A stretch of DNA of 41,746 bases, from the IMG/VR virus record IMGVR_UViG_3300012954_001462, positions 1 through 41,746 of that record, one strand, 5' to 3'. Below, one piece after another: positions 1 through 7,644 of this stretch; position 1 is the first letter of the stretch, and every line of letters starts with the position of its first letter. The stretch comes from a virus. The translations under genes and the position numbers were made by a program. The notes beneath the pieces are model-generated. The model saw only the letters and a program-made list of their open reading frames with translations. It was not told the DNA's origin and ran no database searches.

Positions 1-1
1 C

Positions 2-421
2 ATAATGTTTAAAAGGTGGAAAATTACATTTTGCGTGATGATCAGCTACCGTTTTTGGTTTGCTTTTGCGTCCTGGCTCCAATGGCACATGATCAAATGT
101 CATTACACGAATAATTAATTCTTCTTCTGGTATAGTACTTGGATCTATTTTATAAGTTGTTTGTTTTGGTTTTTGACTAGGCTTTCGATTAGGATGTGCA
201 TGCCATTCCCAATAAGCCTCTTCATATGCTATTGCACTAAGTTGTGCCGCCCTATTTTCTTTCGCTAGCTGAATTGTTTCTGGTAATTGAATGTCCTCTA
301 CACTTTCAACTATAGTATCAAATCGGTCATATTCTTCTGATAAACTGTAACAGTACGTTAATTTACTTTTGTGTATTTCTTTTAACATATCTTTGTTATT
401 GAGATAGTTTTGTTTCCTCAT
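2..421 (-). CDS. Conserved phage protein of unknown function (3' end outside window)
   Basis: An open frame of 140 codons without a stop runs from an ATG at 421-419 to the left edge, so the gene is cut by the window. The protein begins MRKQNYLNNKDMLKEIHKSK, is rich in charged residues and Tyr, and shows no signal peptide or membrane segment in the visible part. A stretch EEAYWEWHAHPNRKP is followed by a Lys/Pro-rich linker. Proteins with this kind of N-terminus occur in marine T4-like phages, from memory, but I know no function for them. AAGGA at 434-430 lies 8 bases before the ATG, and a consensus sigma70-like promoter is just upstream. Its orientation, opposite to the virion genes, fits early or middle expression. 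The reading frame is well supported; the function is unknown. Confidence 0.75.
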   Translation of the reverse strand, partial: MRKQNYLNNKDMLKEIHKSKLTYCYSLSEEYDRFDTIVESVEDIQLPETIQLAKENRAAQLSAIAYEEAYWEWHAHPNRKPSQKPKQTTYKIDPSTIPEEELIIRVMTFDHVPLEPGRKSKPKTVADHHAKCNFPPFKHY

Positions 422-445
422 TAAATGTTTCCTTACTTTGTTTTA

Positions 446-474
446 ATTATACTACCTGAGATAGAGCTTGTCAA
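446..474 (-). promoter_or_regulatory. Consensus sigma70-type promoter for the leftward gene
   Basis: Read on the minus strand, TTGACA (474-469) and TATAAT (451-446) are perfect consensus boxes with a 17-base spacer. Transcription would start near 439 and give a short leader with AAGGA ahead of the ATG at 421. This is the expected form of a phage early promoter read by unmodified host RNA polymerase. Confidence 0.85.
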
Positions 475-490
475 TAACTACACAGTTATT
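473..490. repeat. Perfect 7-bp inverted repeat between divergent promoters
   Basis: AATAACT (473-479), a 4-base loop ACAC (480-483) and AGTTATT (484-490) form a perfect inverted repeat. It overlaps the last two bases of the leftward -35 box and ends 5 bases before the rightward late promoter. It could be a protein-binding site coordinating the two promoters, or a weak hairpin. It has no U-tract of a terminator. The regulatory role is inference. Confidence 0.5.
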
Positions 491-495
491 TCTAC

Positions 496-503
496 TATAA
501 ATA
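496..503 (+). promoter_or_regulatory. T4-type late promoter (TATAAATA)
   Basis: TATAAATA is the exact T4 late-promoter consensus, read by host core polymerase with phage sigma gp55 and clamp co-activation. It lies in a non-coding gap 18 bases before the ATG at 522. Transcription would start near 509, just before AGGAG at 511-515. It probably drives the virion gene block. Confidence 0.8.
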
Positions 504-521
504 CAAGTGTAGGAGACTTTG

Positions 522-1115
522 ATGAGATATGCACAACTAAATGAAGACATAGCTTCTGATATTGCTGTTTTTTATGGCGGCAGATTTCAGCCTATGCACA
601 AAGGTCATCATAAGGTCTATATGGATCTAGTGGAACAGTTTGGTTCCTCTAACGTATTTATCGCTACTACAGTTAGCAAGACTGCTACTCCAGAACGTGA
701 TCCATTTAGCTTTGATGAGAAGAAACAAATTATGAATGGTATGTTTGGAATACCAGAAAAACAAATTGTGCAAACACAACCCTACAGACCCGATGTAAGC
801 ATGACAGGTAAAGATCCTGCAAACACTGCGGTAGTGCTGGTGTTTAGTGCTAAAGATGCAGGTAGACTAAAACGCGGGGGATTTTTAAGAGATTATGTAC
901 CGGGTGCTGAAATGGTACCTAGTGACCAAGGAGCATATATCCTTGAGGTAGGAATACAAGAAGGTGGCATGAGTGCTACTGATTTTAGAACAGTAATGAA
1001 AAACGACAGTTTAGATGACAATCAAAAGATGATGAAGTTCAGAGAATTTTTTGGTACAATTAATGCTGATGTGTTTAATTTTGTAAAGGATAAACTAAAT
1101 GCCAGTGCTAGCTGA
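522..1115 (+). CDS. HxGH-type nucleotidyltransferase (cytidylyl/NMN-adenylyltransferase-like)
   Basis: This 197-residue protein has the nucleotidyltransferase start GGRFQPMHKGHH at residues 19-30, with the HxGH signature at H26-H29. Late in the protein GGMSATDFR resembles the ISSTxxR phosphate-binding motif of NMN adenylyltransferases and CTP-transferring enzymes. The family moves a nucleotidyl group onto a phosphorylated substrate; whether this one uses NMN, a polyol phosphate or something else cannot be told. ATG at 522 is chosen over an in-frame TTG at 519 because AGGAG (511-515) is 6 bases upstream. It follows the late promoter and overlaps the next gene by 17 bases, so it is expressed with virion genes. 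Fold is fairly certain, substrate unknown. Confidence 0.75.
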   Translation: MRYAQLNEDIASDIAVFYGGRFQPMHKGHHKVYMDLVEQFGSSNVFIATTVSKTATPERDPFSFDEKKQIMNGMFGIPEKQIVQTQPYRPDVSMTGKDPANTAVVLVFSAKDAGRLKRGGFLRDYVPGAEMVPSDQGAYILEVGIQEGGMSATDFRTVMKNDSLDDNQKMMKFREFFGTINADVFNFVKDKLNASAS

Positions 1116-1701
1116 AAATAGAGCAAAACTACAACTTAAACCTGGCGCACCAGGTCTTTATTTTGCTGGCCCTGCAAGGCCGTTGCTAGAACACAGAGGT
1201 ATATTATTTCCGTATCAACCAGATATCACTTATCAACAAAGTGTTGCATATAGTCCTTATGATATGGTACACACAAATTATACATTTAATGCTTATAGGA
1301 ATACACCTAGTCCAAGTATACAAATGAACGCACAATTTGCTAGTGTAACAGAAGAAGAAGGTGCTTACACATTAGGAGTTATACACTTTCTAAGAAGTAT
1401 AACTAAAATGTTTAGTGGATTAAATCAAAGTTTTCCAACAGCAGGTACTCCGCCTCCTGTATTAGAATTTAGTGCTTTTGGAACAGAACAGTTTTACAAA
1501 ATTCCAGTTGTAGTTACTGCTTTCTCTGTTAACTTTGATAGTAATGTTGATCTTAAATTGTTTAAAGGAGGACAACAGCTTCCAGTTATGCAAAACATGT
1601 TTATCGACTTGTCGGTACAACAAAATCCTGATAGACAAAAAAGAAAATTCACAACTAATGCTTTTATCGGAGGGCAAGCATATAAGGATGGATTTATTTA
1701 A
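1099..1701 (+). CDS. Baseplate tail-tube cap protein, gp48/gp54-like
   Basis: The protein has 200 residues. The C-terminal half has a pattern seen in tail-tube/baseplate junction proteins of T4 gp48/gp54 type: EFSAFG, then YKIPVVVTAFSVNFDSNVD, then LPVMQNMFIDLSVQQNP, then FTTNAFIGG near the end. These proteins close the top of the baseplate and start tail-tube polymerisation. It is shorter than T4 gp48 (about 364) or gp54 (about 320), so only the conserved core may be kept. AAGGA at 1086-1090 supports the ATG, which lies inside the end of the previous gene. The next gene, gp53, begins at a TAATG overlap. The assignment rests on motif pattern and gene order; another small baseplate protein remains possible. 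Confidence 0.6.
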   Translation: MPVLAENRAKLQLKPGAPGLYFAGPARPLLEHRGILFPYQPDITYQQSVAYSPYDMVHTNYTFNAYRNTPSPSIQMNAQFASVTEEEGAYTLGVIHFLRSITKMFSGLNQSFPTAGTPPPVLEFSAFGTEQFYKIPVVVTAFSVNFDSNVDLKLFKGGQQLPVMQNMFIDLSVQQNPDRQKRKFTTNAFIGGQAYKDGFI

Positions 1702-2003
1702 TGGCAGTATCTTATAACAATTCTAGTAATTATTCAAACACTGGTCTTAATCGAAGAAACTTAGACTTATATAATCCTAAGATTAGTGCTGATAATTTAG
1801 ATGAGGAAACACTTACAATTATCGTACAAAATAAATTTGACAAACGTCCTGACCTACTAGCATTTGAATTGTATGGTAGTGCAAGACTTTGGTGGGTGTT
1901 TACACACTATAATAGAGATAAATTAAAAGATCCAATATTTGATTTTAAGGCGGGTATAAAGATAGTAGTTCCAAAGACCTATCGAGTAACGGGATCTAGC
2001 TAA
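1701..2003 (+). CDS. 53: Baseplate wedge subunit gp53
   Basis: This 100-residue protein matches the core of the gp53 family. LDEETLTIIVQNKFDKRPDLLA is followed by the diagnostic YGSARLWWVFTHYNRDKLKDP and an end of the form FKAGIKIVVPKTYR. In T4, gp53 joins wedge subunits around the central hub. T4 gp53 is longer (196 residues); short single-domain versions are usual in marine relatives. Start and stop are shared with the neighbours through TAATG overlaps at both ends, which implies translational coupling. Gene order (cap protein, gp53, hub) agrees. Confidence 0.85.
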   Translation: MAVSYNNSSNYSNTGLNRRNLDLYNPKISADNLDEETLTIIVQNKFDKRPDLLAFELYGSARLWWVFTHYNRDKLKDPIFDFKAGIKIVVPKTYRVTGSS

Positions 2004-4732
2004 TGGCTAAACAAAACATCTATCAAGATAATATTCTTAACCAGTATGACAACTACACTTATAACTGGGCCATTCACATGGTTAATCCTATTAATGCTCA
2101 TAGGTTTGAAAAAAACATTAGTCAAGGAAATGTTAAAACTATTGCTCATAGCGGTGTAGAATCTGAGATTAATATTGAGAGCATTGAGCATATACTGAGT
2201 ACTGCATTTAAAAAGAATCAAGATAGAAGTAGTTTTGCTAATATGTTTGGTGTCACAATGACGGAACCAGGCGGAGCAACACTTTTTACTAGGATTGTTA
2301 AAGCCGCACAAGATTTAGATATTGAAAATCATTTGCAAGCATGTTATCTATTAGAATTAAAGTTCTTAGCATATGATCAAATCGGTCAACCGGTGGTGTG
2401 TGATGTTGGTCCATATTACTATATGTGTACTCTAGTAAATTTAACTTTTAACTATAATGACGGATCAACAACGTATACTGGTGACTTCTTAGAAACACAT
2501 CAAGACGCATACAAAACACAAACACTGCACGTTAAACAAGAAATTCCCAATCTAACAGCAAGTACATTTGGAGAGTTTTTAACTGCCTTAGAAAAAGAAA
2601 TAAATGTACAAGAACAAAGGTCTACTTTTGCAAGTCCTAGTAAAGATATATTTGATGATTACAAATTAGGGTGTTTAGAAACAGAATGGTTAGACCTTCC
2701 GTTTGGCGCAACTGGCGCAGGAGGCGATACTTCTTTAAGTAGTGTAAGCGTTAAAGGAAATGGCACACTTACATTTAACATTAAACCAGGTACTAGTGTT
2801 AGTGACGCAATGGTTGTGGCATTATTACAAACTGATCATTTTAGAAAACTTCCTACAGCCGGAGGTGGGTTTCACAAAGATCATCCAGATGATGCAGAAG
2901 CAAAACCAAAAACTTTTGGAGAACTTAGTCAATGGTTTATATTTGATAATGAAGTACTGTATGGTCTGTATGATAAAACAGCAAAAAGATATTCTAAACA
3001 AATAACCTACAATCTTCATAAATTTTTAGTGCCTGAATTAAATCATGATGCTCTTAGTTACCAAGCAATGATATCGGACTTGGGAGTGCAAAAAGAAAGA
3101 CTTAAAAAAATTGTAGAAAACGGACTATTAAGAAAACGTTTTGATTTTACATACACTGGATTGAACACAGAAGTACTAGGATTAGATGTCACACTGAACA
3201 ATACATATTACAGTATGCAAGCAATAAACAGTGGTAGGTTAAGTAACAGAGCAAAAGCGGTAGCTGGTGCTAGTGGATCCACAGACGAACTAAACCAAAC
3301 ACAAACAGAATACGAAACTATAAAAAAACAAATTGATGCTAACAAAGCTAAAATTGCTAAACTTAAAAAACAAGCGGCACAAATAAGATCCGATCGAGAC
3401 TCAGGAAATGTTCCTGATAGAATCATCGGTGTAGAAGCAGAGATAGCCGCTCGAGAAGCTGAACAAAGTGCTCAAGCACTTGAGCAAGAGAATATTCGAT
3501 TAGAAAAAGAATTAAGTAAAGCATTTGACGAGTCTAAAAAAGTAATTGATAGGCTCAAAGAACAAGCAGGTTTAAGGTCAATACAACCTGTTAATAAAAG
3601 ATATATAACACAAAGTGAACTAACAGGACAAGCTGTAAAAAAAGATAGAGATCAAGAATTGCCTGTAAGTTATCTGCCAATGCCAATTAGCAGTAAAGCT
3701 AATGCTGGACCAGACACAGGCGATACAGCAGGCGCGGTGCTTTTAGGTGCAGTTGAACTAAATTTAAATTCACTAGGTGATTTAATTCAGCAACAAATAC
3801 AAATACGAGGTGACCCGTACTGGTTAGGAAAACCCAAAGGAGCTCATACTGTACTCAACGAAGTCAATGATGTAACCGGAAGAGCAGGTGCTAACTATAC
3901 GCAAGGCGGATGTATGTATTTTTTAAATATGAACTTTCCGACTTACCCAGATCAATTTACTGGATTAATGAATATTCCAGAAGCTAACTTTGGTATAATT
4001 GGACTGTACCGTGTTTATAGAGTTGTAGCAAGATACCAAGACGGTAGATTTGATATGACTATAGAATCATACAGAGATATGAATTCAAACACTGGTTTAA
4101 TTTGGGAAGAAATATCAACTGGCAGAATTGACGCAAACAGAGTAAGACAGGAAGAAGAATTCAAACAGCAACAACCAGATGATATTGACGATGCATTTGA
4201 TCCGCCAGTCCAGCCCGGAGACGAATTAGGAACTGTTACAGACGGGACAGGTAATGGTACTGTTACAGAAGATCAACCAAATGTAGCAGGTGTTAGAACA
4301 CAACTTATTGCAAGTGACTTAAAGCAAATACTAACCAAAGCTGGACAAGAGAGTGGACTTAATGTTAGAGTTGTAAGTGGCGGACAGCCAGCTAAAGGCA
4401 CTAGTACTGATAGAGTAGGAAGTACTAGACACGACAACGGTCATGCGGCTGATATCGAACTAACTGGAGCAGATGGCAGAGTACTAAGTTTAGACAATCC
4501 AGCTGATGTTCCATTGATACAAAATTTTATTATAGAAGCAAAAAATGCAGGTGCTACTGGTATTGGTGCTGGAAATGGATACATGGGCAATAACAGAATA
4601 CATGTTGATAATGCGGCACAGTATGGTCAAGCACCAGGCGGTACTAGTTATTGGGGTGGCACACCTGACAATCAAGGTAACATTAGAGCTAAAAATGCAC
4701 CACAATGGCTTAAAACAATTATGACAGGATAA
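2003..4732 (+). CDS. Baseplate hub protein with C-terminal M15-type peptidase domain
   Basis: This 909-residue protein has three visible parts. Residues 1 to about 420 resemble hub-type structural sequence, with NPINAHRFEKNISQG near the start and a region LELKFLAYDQIGQPVVCDVGP. Residues about 427-525 are a long Lys/Glu/Gln/Ala-rich coiled coil. The last 130 residues form a likely zinc peptidase: H810 and D817 in STRHDNGHAADIE (H-x6-D) and H867 in RIHVD match the ligand pattern of M15/VanY-like D,D-peptidases. This suggests peptide-bond cleavage in murein at the tail tip, where T4 uses the gp5 lysozyme. It sits between gp53 and the gp5-like spike, as expected for a hub gene, with a TAATG start. 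The hub role is inferred from position; the peptidase motif is clear. Confidence 0.75.
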   Translation: MAKQNIYQDNILNQYDNYTYNWAIHMVNPINAHRFEKNISQGNVKTIAHSGVESEINIESIEHILSTAFKKNQDRSSFANMFGVTMTEPGGATLFTRIVKAAQDLDIENHLQACYLLELKFLAYDQIGQPVVCDVGPYYYMCTLVNLTFNYNDGSTTYTGDFLETHQDAYKTQTLHVKQEIPNLTASTFGEFLTALEKEINVQEQRSTFASPSKDIFDDYKLGCLETEWLDLPFGATGAGGDTSLSSVSVKGNGTLTFNIKPGTSVSDAMVVALLQTDHFRKLPTAGGGFHKDHPDDAEAKPKTFGELSQWFIFDNEVLYGLYDKTAKRYSKQITYNLHKFLVPELNHDALSYQAMISDLGVQKERLKKIVENGLLRKRFDFTYTGLNTEVLGLDVTLNNTYYSMQAINSGRLSNRAKAVAGASGSTDELNQTQTEYETIKKQIDANKAKIAKLKKQAAQIRSDRDSGNVPDRIIGVEAEIAAREAEQSAQALEQENIRLEKELSKAFDESKKVIDRLKEQAGLRSIQPVNKRYITQSELTGQAVKKDRDQELPVSYLPMPISSKANAGPDTGDTAGAVLLGAVELNLNSLGDLIQQQIQIRGDPYWLGKPKGAHTVLNEVNDVTGRAGANYTQGGCMYFLNMNFPTYPDQFTGLMNIPEANFGIIGLYRVYRVVARYQDGRFDMTIESYRDMNSNTGLIWEEISTGRIDANRVRQEEEFKQQQPDDIDDAFDPPVQPGDELGTVTDGTGNGTVTEDQPNVAGVRTQLIASDLKQILTKAGQESGLNVRVVSGGQPAKGTSTDRVGSTRHDNGHAADIELTGADGRVLSLDNPADVPLIQNFIIEAKNAGATGIGAGNGYMGNNRIHVDNAAQYGQAPGGTSYWGGTPDNQGNIRAKNAPQWLKTIMTG

Positions 4733-4736
4733 CAAT

Positions 4737-6335
4737 ATGCAATATATGGGTAAAAATCAAACAAGCGGCGGCGTACCTGGTATGTACGATAAATCAATGA
4801 ACGTAGGCGGAATACACAAACAAACAGGACTATTTCTAGCCAAAGTAATGAATATTGTTGATGATAGATATGAAGGATATTTGTATGTTGAAATTATAGG
4901 ACATGAATATTTGGGTGACTTCAGTGATGGAGCCGCTTCACAACAAGAATATGTTCGTGTTAGAAGATCAAGTCCATACGGAGGACACTATCAATCTGAA
5001 GGTCATACTAGATCATATGGTATGAGCAGTCATCCTCCTGCACCTGGTACAGAAGTATTAGTAGCATTTGTACATAATAGTGATGTGGGAATATTAATTG
5101 GTGTTCTTCCTGACACTACTCGTAATTCAGCTATTCCGTCAAACCCAGCAGGATTTATGGAAGATGAAAAAGATACACCCGGGCATTGTTTTGATCCAAG
5201 CCCGCTTAAAGATCCAGGCAAAAATGAAAGACCTGCAAATCCTGAGCAAAGTTTCGTTAATGAACAAGGTATACCATTGGATACAATTAGAGGGTTGAGT
5301 AGTAGCAGTCAAAGAAGAGAATCGCCTACTAATGTCTTTGGATTCAACACACCAGGCGGACATCAATTTATTATGGATGATGGCACACGAGCTAATGATG
5401 ATAAGTGTCTAGCTCCTGATAAAAATAGAAAACCAGGATTAAGTAACTTAACAAGAATGCGAAGCGGAAAAGGCGCACAACTGTTAATGCACGATGGAGC
5501 AGAGATAGTTTATCTTACTAATCATAGAGGTAGTTGTTGGATACAACTTAATGGCAACGGAAACTTAGATATCTATACAGACAATGATATTAGTATGCAC
5601 ACTAAAACAAATTTTAACTTACATGTTGATGGAGATTTTAACTTAGATGCAGATACAATCAATATGAAAGCTAGAGGTACAAAAGGTACAACTATTGAAA
5701 ATTTAACAGGTGAGTTTAATTTACATGCAAACAAAGATATCAAATTAACAACGGATCTCAATGGCAATATAAAATGTGCTGGTAATATGAGAGTTACAGC
5801 GGCATTAATTGATTTGAATGGTCCTGAAGCTACAGCGGCAACAAAAATTGAAGACAAGAATTTAACTACTAATAGAGATGTTAAAACTAGTATTAGTGAT
5901 AGAGTTCCAGAGCATGAACCTTGGGGCGGGCATGTTGAACCACAAGAATTTTTACCTTGTGTTGCTAGCCCAAACATTGACCTATCAGCAATTGATATTG
6001 ATATGAGTAAAATTAAAAATACTTCAACTCAGCCCAGCAGGACTGCAGAAACTGATAATAGGATAGCTGATGACGGATTTATTGCTCAGCCAGGTGCAGA
6101 AAATTTTATTACGGACACTCAAAGTTTCTCTATTGGACAAAATTATTTGAAAAATCCAAGAGCATATAGCCAAGCTGATTTAGAAAGCGTTGAATCTTTA
6201 CGTGGCTTCAATGAATCACTTGGAGGTGGAGGAGCTCAAGCTGAACTTACTCAAGGGGAAAGAGCATACGCACTCGAAAAAGGATATATAAAAAATAGTC
6301 AAACAAAATTACCTGGAAGGCGCGGGCCAAGATGA
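4737..6335 (+). CDS. 5: Central spike protein, gp5-like (OB-fold plus beta-helix)
   Basis: This 532-residue protein has a gp5-type OB-fold at about residues 28-135, running from KQTGLFLAKVMNIVDD to SDVGILIGVLPDT and containing SSHPPAPGTEVLVAF. A repetitive beta-strand region at about residues 270-365 (NLDIYTDNDISMH, NFNLHVDGDFNLDADTINM, GEFNLHANKDIKL) matches the trimeric beta-helix needle that pierces the outer membrane. No T4-lysozyme domain lies between them, unlike T4 gp5, in line with enzymatic activity on the neighbouring hub protein. About 120 C-terminal residues are low in recognisable motifs and end in Lys/Arg. AGGA at 4726-4729 precedes the ATG. It overlaps the next gene by ATGA. 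Confidence 0.85.
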   Translation: MQYMGKNQTSGGVPGMYDKSMNVGGIHKQTGLFLAKVMNIVDDRYEGYLYVEIIGHEYLGDFSDGAASQQEYVRVRRSSPYGGHYQSEGHTRSYGMSSHPPAPGTEVLVAFVHNSDVGILIGVLPDTTRNSAIPSNPAGFMEDEKDTPGHCFDPSPLKDPGKNERPANPEQSFVNEQGIPLDTIRGLSSSSQRRESPTNVFGFNTPGGHQFIMDDGTRANDDKCLAPDKNRKPGLSNLTRMRSGKGAQLLMHDGAEIVYLTNHRGSCWIQLNGNGNLDIYTDNDISMHTKTNFNLHVDGDFNLDADTINMKARGTKGTTIENLTGEFNLHANKDIKLTTDLNGNIKCAGNMRVTAALIDLNGPEATAATKIEDKNLTTNRDVKTSISDRVPEHEPWGGHVEPQEFLPCVASPNIDLSAIDIDMSKIKNTSTQPSRTAETDNRIADDGFIAQPGAENFITDTQSFSIGQNYLKNPRAYSQADLESVESLRGFNESLGGGGAQAELTQGERAYALEKGYIKNSQTKLPGRRGPR

Positions 6336-7249
6336 CAACTACTATAGATAGAAAATTTCAAACAGTATGGACTGATTATATTGTAAAAGATACAACAGCT
6401 TATACAACTGATATTGATATAACCAAATTAACAGCAAGTGAAAATGCTATAAATTTAGCACTACATTTCTTTAGCGGATATAGTGGATTTGATCAAACTG
6501 CATACGGAGAAGGCAATTTCTCAGAAGGCTTAACCGAACAACAATCATACGACAATTGGCTTACAGTCTTTAATAAACAACAGACTATTGTTAAGAAACA
6601 AATTACACAAAATAGTATTGAATCGCCAGCAGTTATACCTGCAATACCACAATCTGTATATGATGGACTAGTATTACATCATTGGGCAACAGGAAGAGTT
6701 TTTACTGTTGAAGCAGTCGAAGCTACATACGAACTATTACCAGTTTTAAAATCTAAAGATTATGATACTATTGCAAGTATGATGATGCGTGGTTCTAGAA
6801 ATCGAAATCTTTGTATTAAATCTGCTACAGTTTTAAGATTAGCAGACTATGGATCTATTAAATCTAGGTCACTGTCTAGAACAAACGGAATACATCAAAT
6901 GCGTTCTTTCAATGAAAGAGATGCATTAAATGATGAACAATTACGCAGAGCTAGATTTGCATACTATGCCGAGACAGGAAGTTTTTTACCTTTTACTCCT
7001 GAGAGTATACAGCGTAATATTGTTAAAGAATACAACAAGACACTAATAACTAAAAATTTTACATTTGATGGAACTAATACATTTACATTAGAAAAACCAG
7101 CTAGTATGACACCTGTAGAAAAGCTATCGGTTACTATAAATGGAGATATCCAACAGCATTTTTATGACTTTACAATAGTAGATGATTTACTTACAATTAC
7201 TAAATCTATGAACACAGGTGATATTATTGCAACTACCATTAAAATATAA
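6332..7249 (+). CDS. Baseplate-region structural protein with possible lysozyme-like fold
   Basis: The protein has 305 residues. From about residue 40 to 180 the pattern recalls phage lysozymes (GH24): FFSGYSGFDQTAYGEG, a segment YDGLVLHHWATGRVF, then LLPVLKSKDYDTIASMMMRG and RNRNLCIKSATVLRLADYG, like the R-x2-R...L..G end of lysozyme. The usual N-terminal catalytic Glu is not evident, so it may be inactive or structural. The last 80 residues look like a beta-rich appendage (FTFDGTNTFTLEKP, LSVTINGDIQQHFYDFTIVDDLLTI). It lies between the spike and gp25 and starts at an ATGA overlap. The lysozyme relationship is a weak inference; a virion location is likely from context. Confidence 0.5.
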   Translation: MTTTIDRKFQTVWTDYIVKDTTAYTTDIDITKLTASENAINLALHFFSGYSGFDQTAYGEGNFSEGLTEQQSYDNWLTVFNKQQTIVKKQITQNSIESPAVIPAIPQSVYDGLVLHHWATGRVFTVEAVEATYELLPVLKSKDYDTIASMMMRGSRNRNLCIKSATVLRLADYGSIKSRSLSRTNGIHQMRSFNERDALNDEQLRRARFAYYAETGSFLPFTPESIQRNIVKEYNKTLITKNFTFDGTNTFTLEKPASMTPVEKLSVTINGDIQQHFYDFTIVDDLLTITKSMNTGDIIATTIKI

Positions 7250-7268
7250 ACTCAGCAGTTAATTTTGC

Positions 7269-7276
7269 AATAAATA
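7269..7276 (+). promoter_or_regulatory. Probable late promoter before gp25 (AATAAATA)
   Basis: AATAAATA fits the NATAAATA late motif of marine T4-like phages and lies in the 32-base gap 7250-7281, the first real intergenic space inside the baseplate block. The motif ends only 5 bases before the gp25 ATG, so the transcript would start at or next to the start codon. No Shine-Dalgarno sequence is visible in the gap. Confidence 0.55.
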
Positions 7277-7281
7277 CTTGT

Positions 7282-7644
7282 ATGGTAACGTATATAGGAT
7301 ATAGCACAGTAGGCACGACATACGGCAGTAAAACACTGACTGATGTTGATATTGCTCGAAGAGATTTACTAAATCATTTTTACACTAGAAGAGGCGAACG
7401 TGTACAAAATCCTACATTTGGAAGTATACTTCCGGACTTAGTATTTGAACCGTTAGATGCTCAAACAGAACAACTAGCAAAAGATGATGTAGATGCAATA
7501 GTAAACAATGACCCACGATGGAAACCATTGGAAACGCTATTATCAAAGCCCGATGATCATACATTGGACATTACAGTAAGGCTTGAATATATCGATACAG
7601 GAACAGCAGAAGAATTGTTTCTAAATTTTATAGGTGAAGAATAA
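7282..7644 (+). CDS. 25: Baseplate wedge subunit gp25
   Basis: This 120-residue protein shows the GPW/gp25 domain: DIARRDLLNHFYTRRGERVQ, then NPTFGSILPDLVFEPLDAQT, then a beta-rich end LDITVRLEYIDTGTAEEL. gp25 is a conserved wedge and sheath-initiator protein of contractile tails, and the T4 protein is of similar size (132 residues). It follows a late-promoter-like motif with no visible ribosome-binding site and runs into gp6 by TAATG. Gene order gp25-gp6 is the same as in T4. Confidence 0.92.
   Translation: MVTYIGYSTVGTTYGSKTLTDVDIARRDLLNHFYTRRGERVQNPTFGSILPDLVFEPLDAQTEQLAKDDVDAIVNNDPRWKPLETLLSKPDDHTLDITVRLEYIDTGTAEELFLNFIGEE

Noticed and set aside
519-521. In-frame TTG start three bases before the nucleotidyltransferase ATG.
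   Set aside because: AGGAG is well spaced for the ATG at 522, and the TTG adds only one residue.
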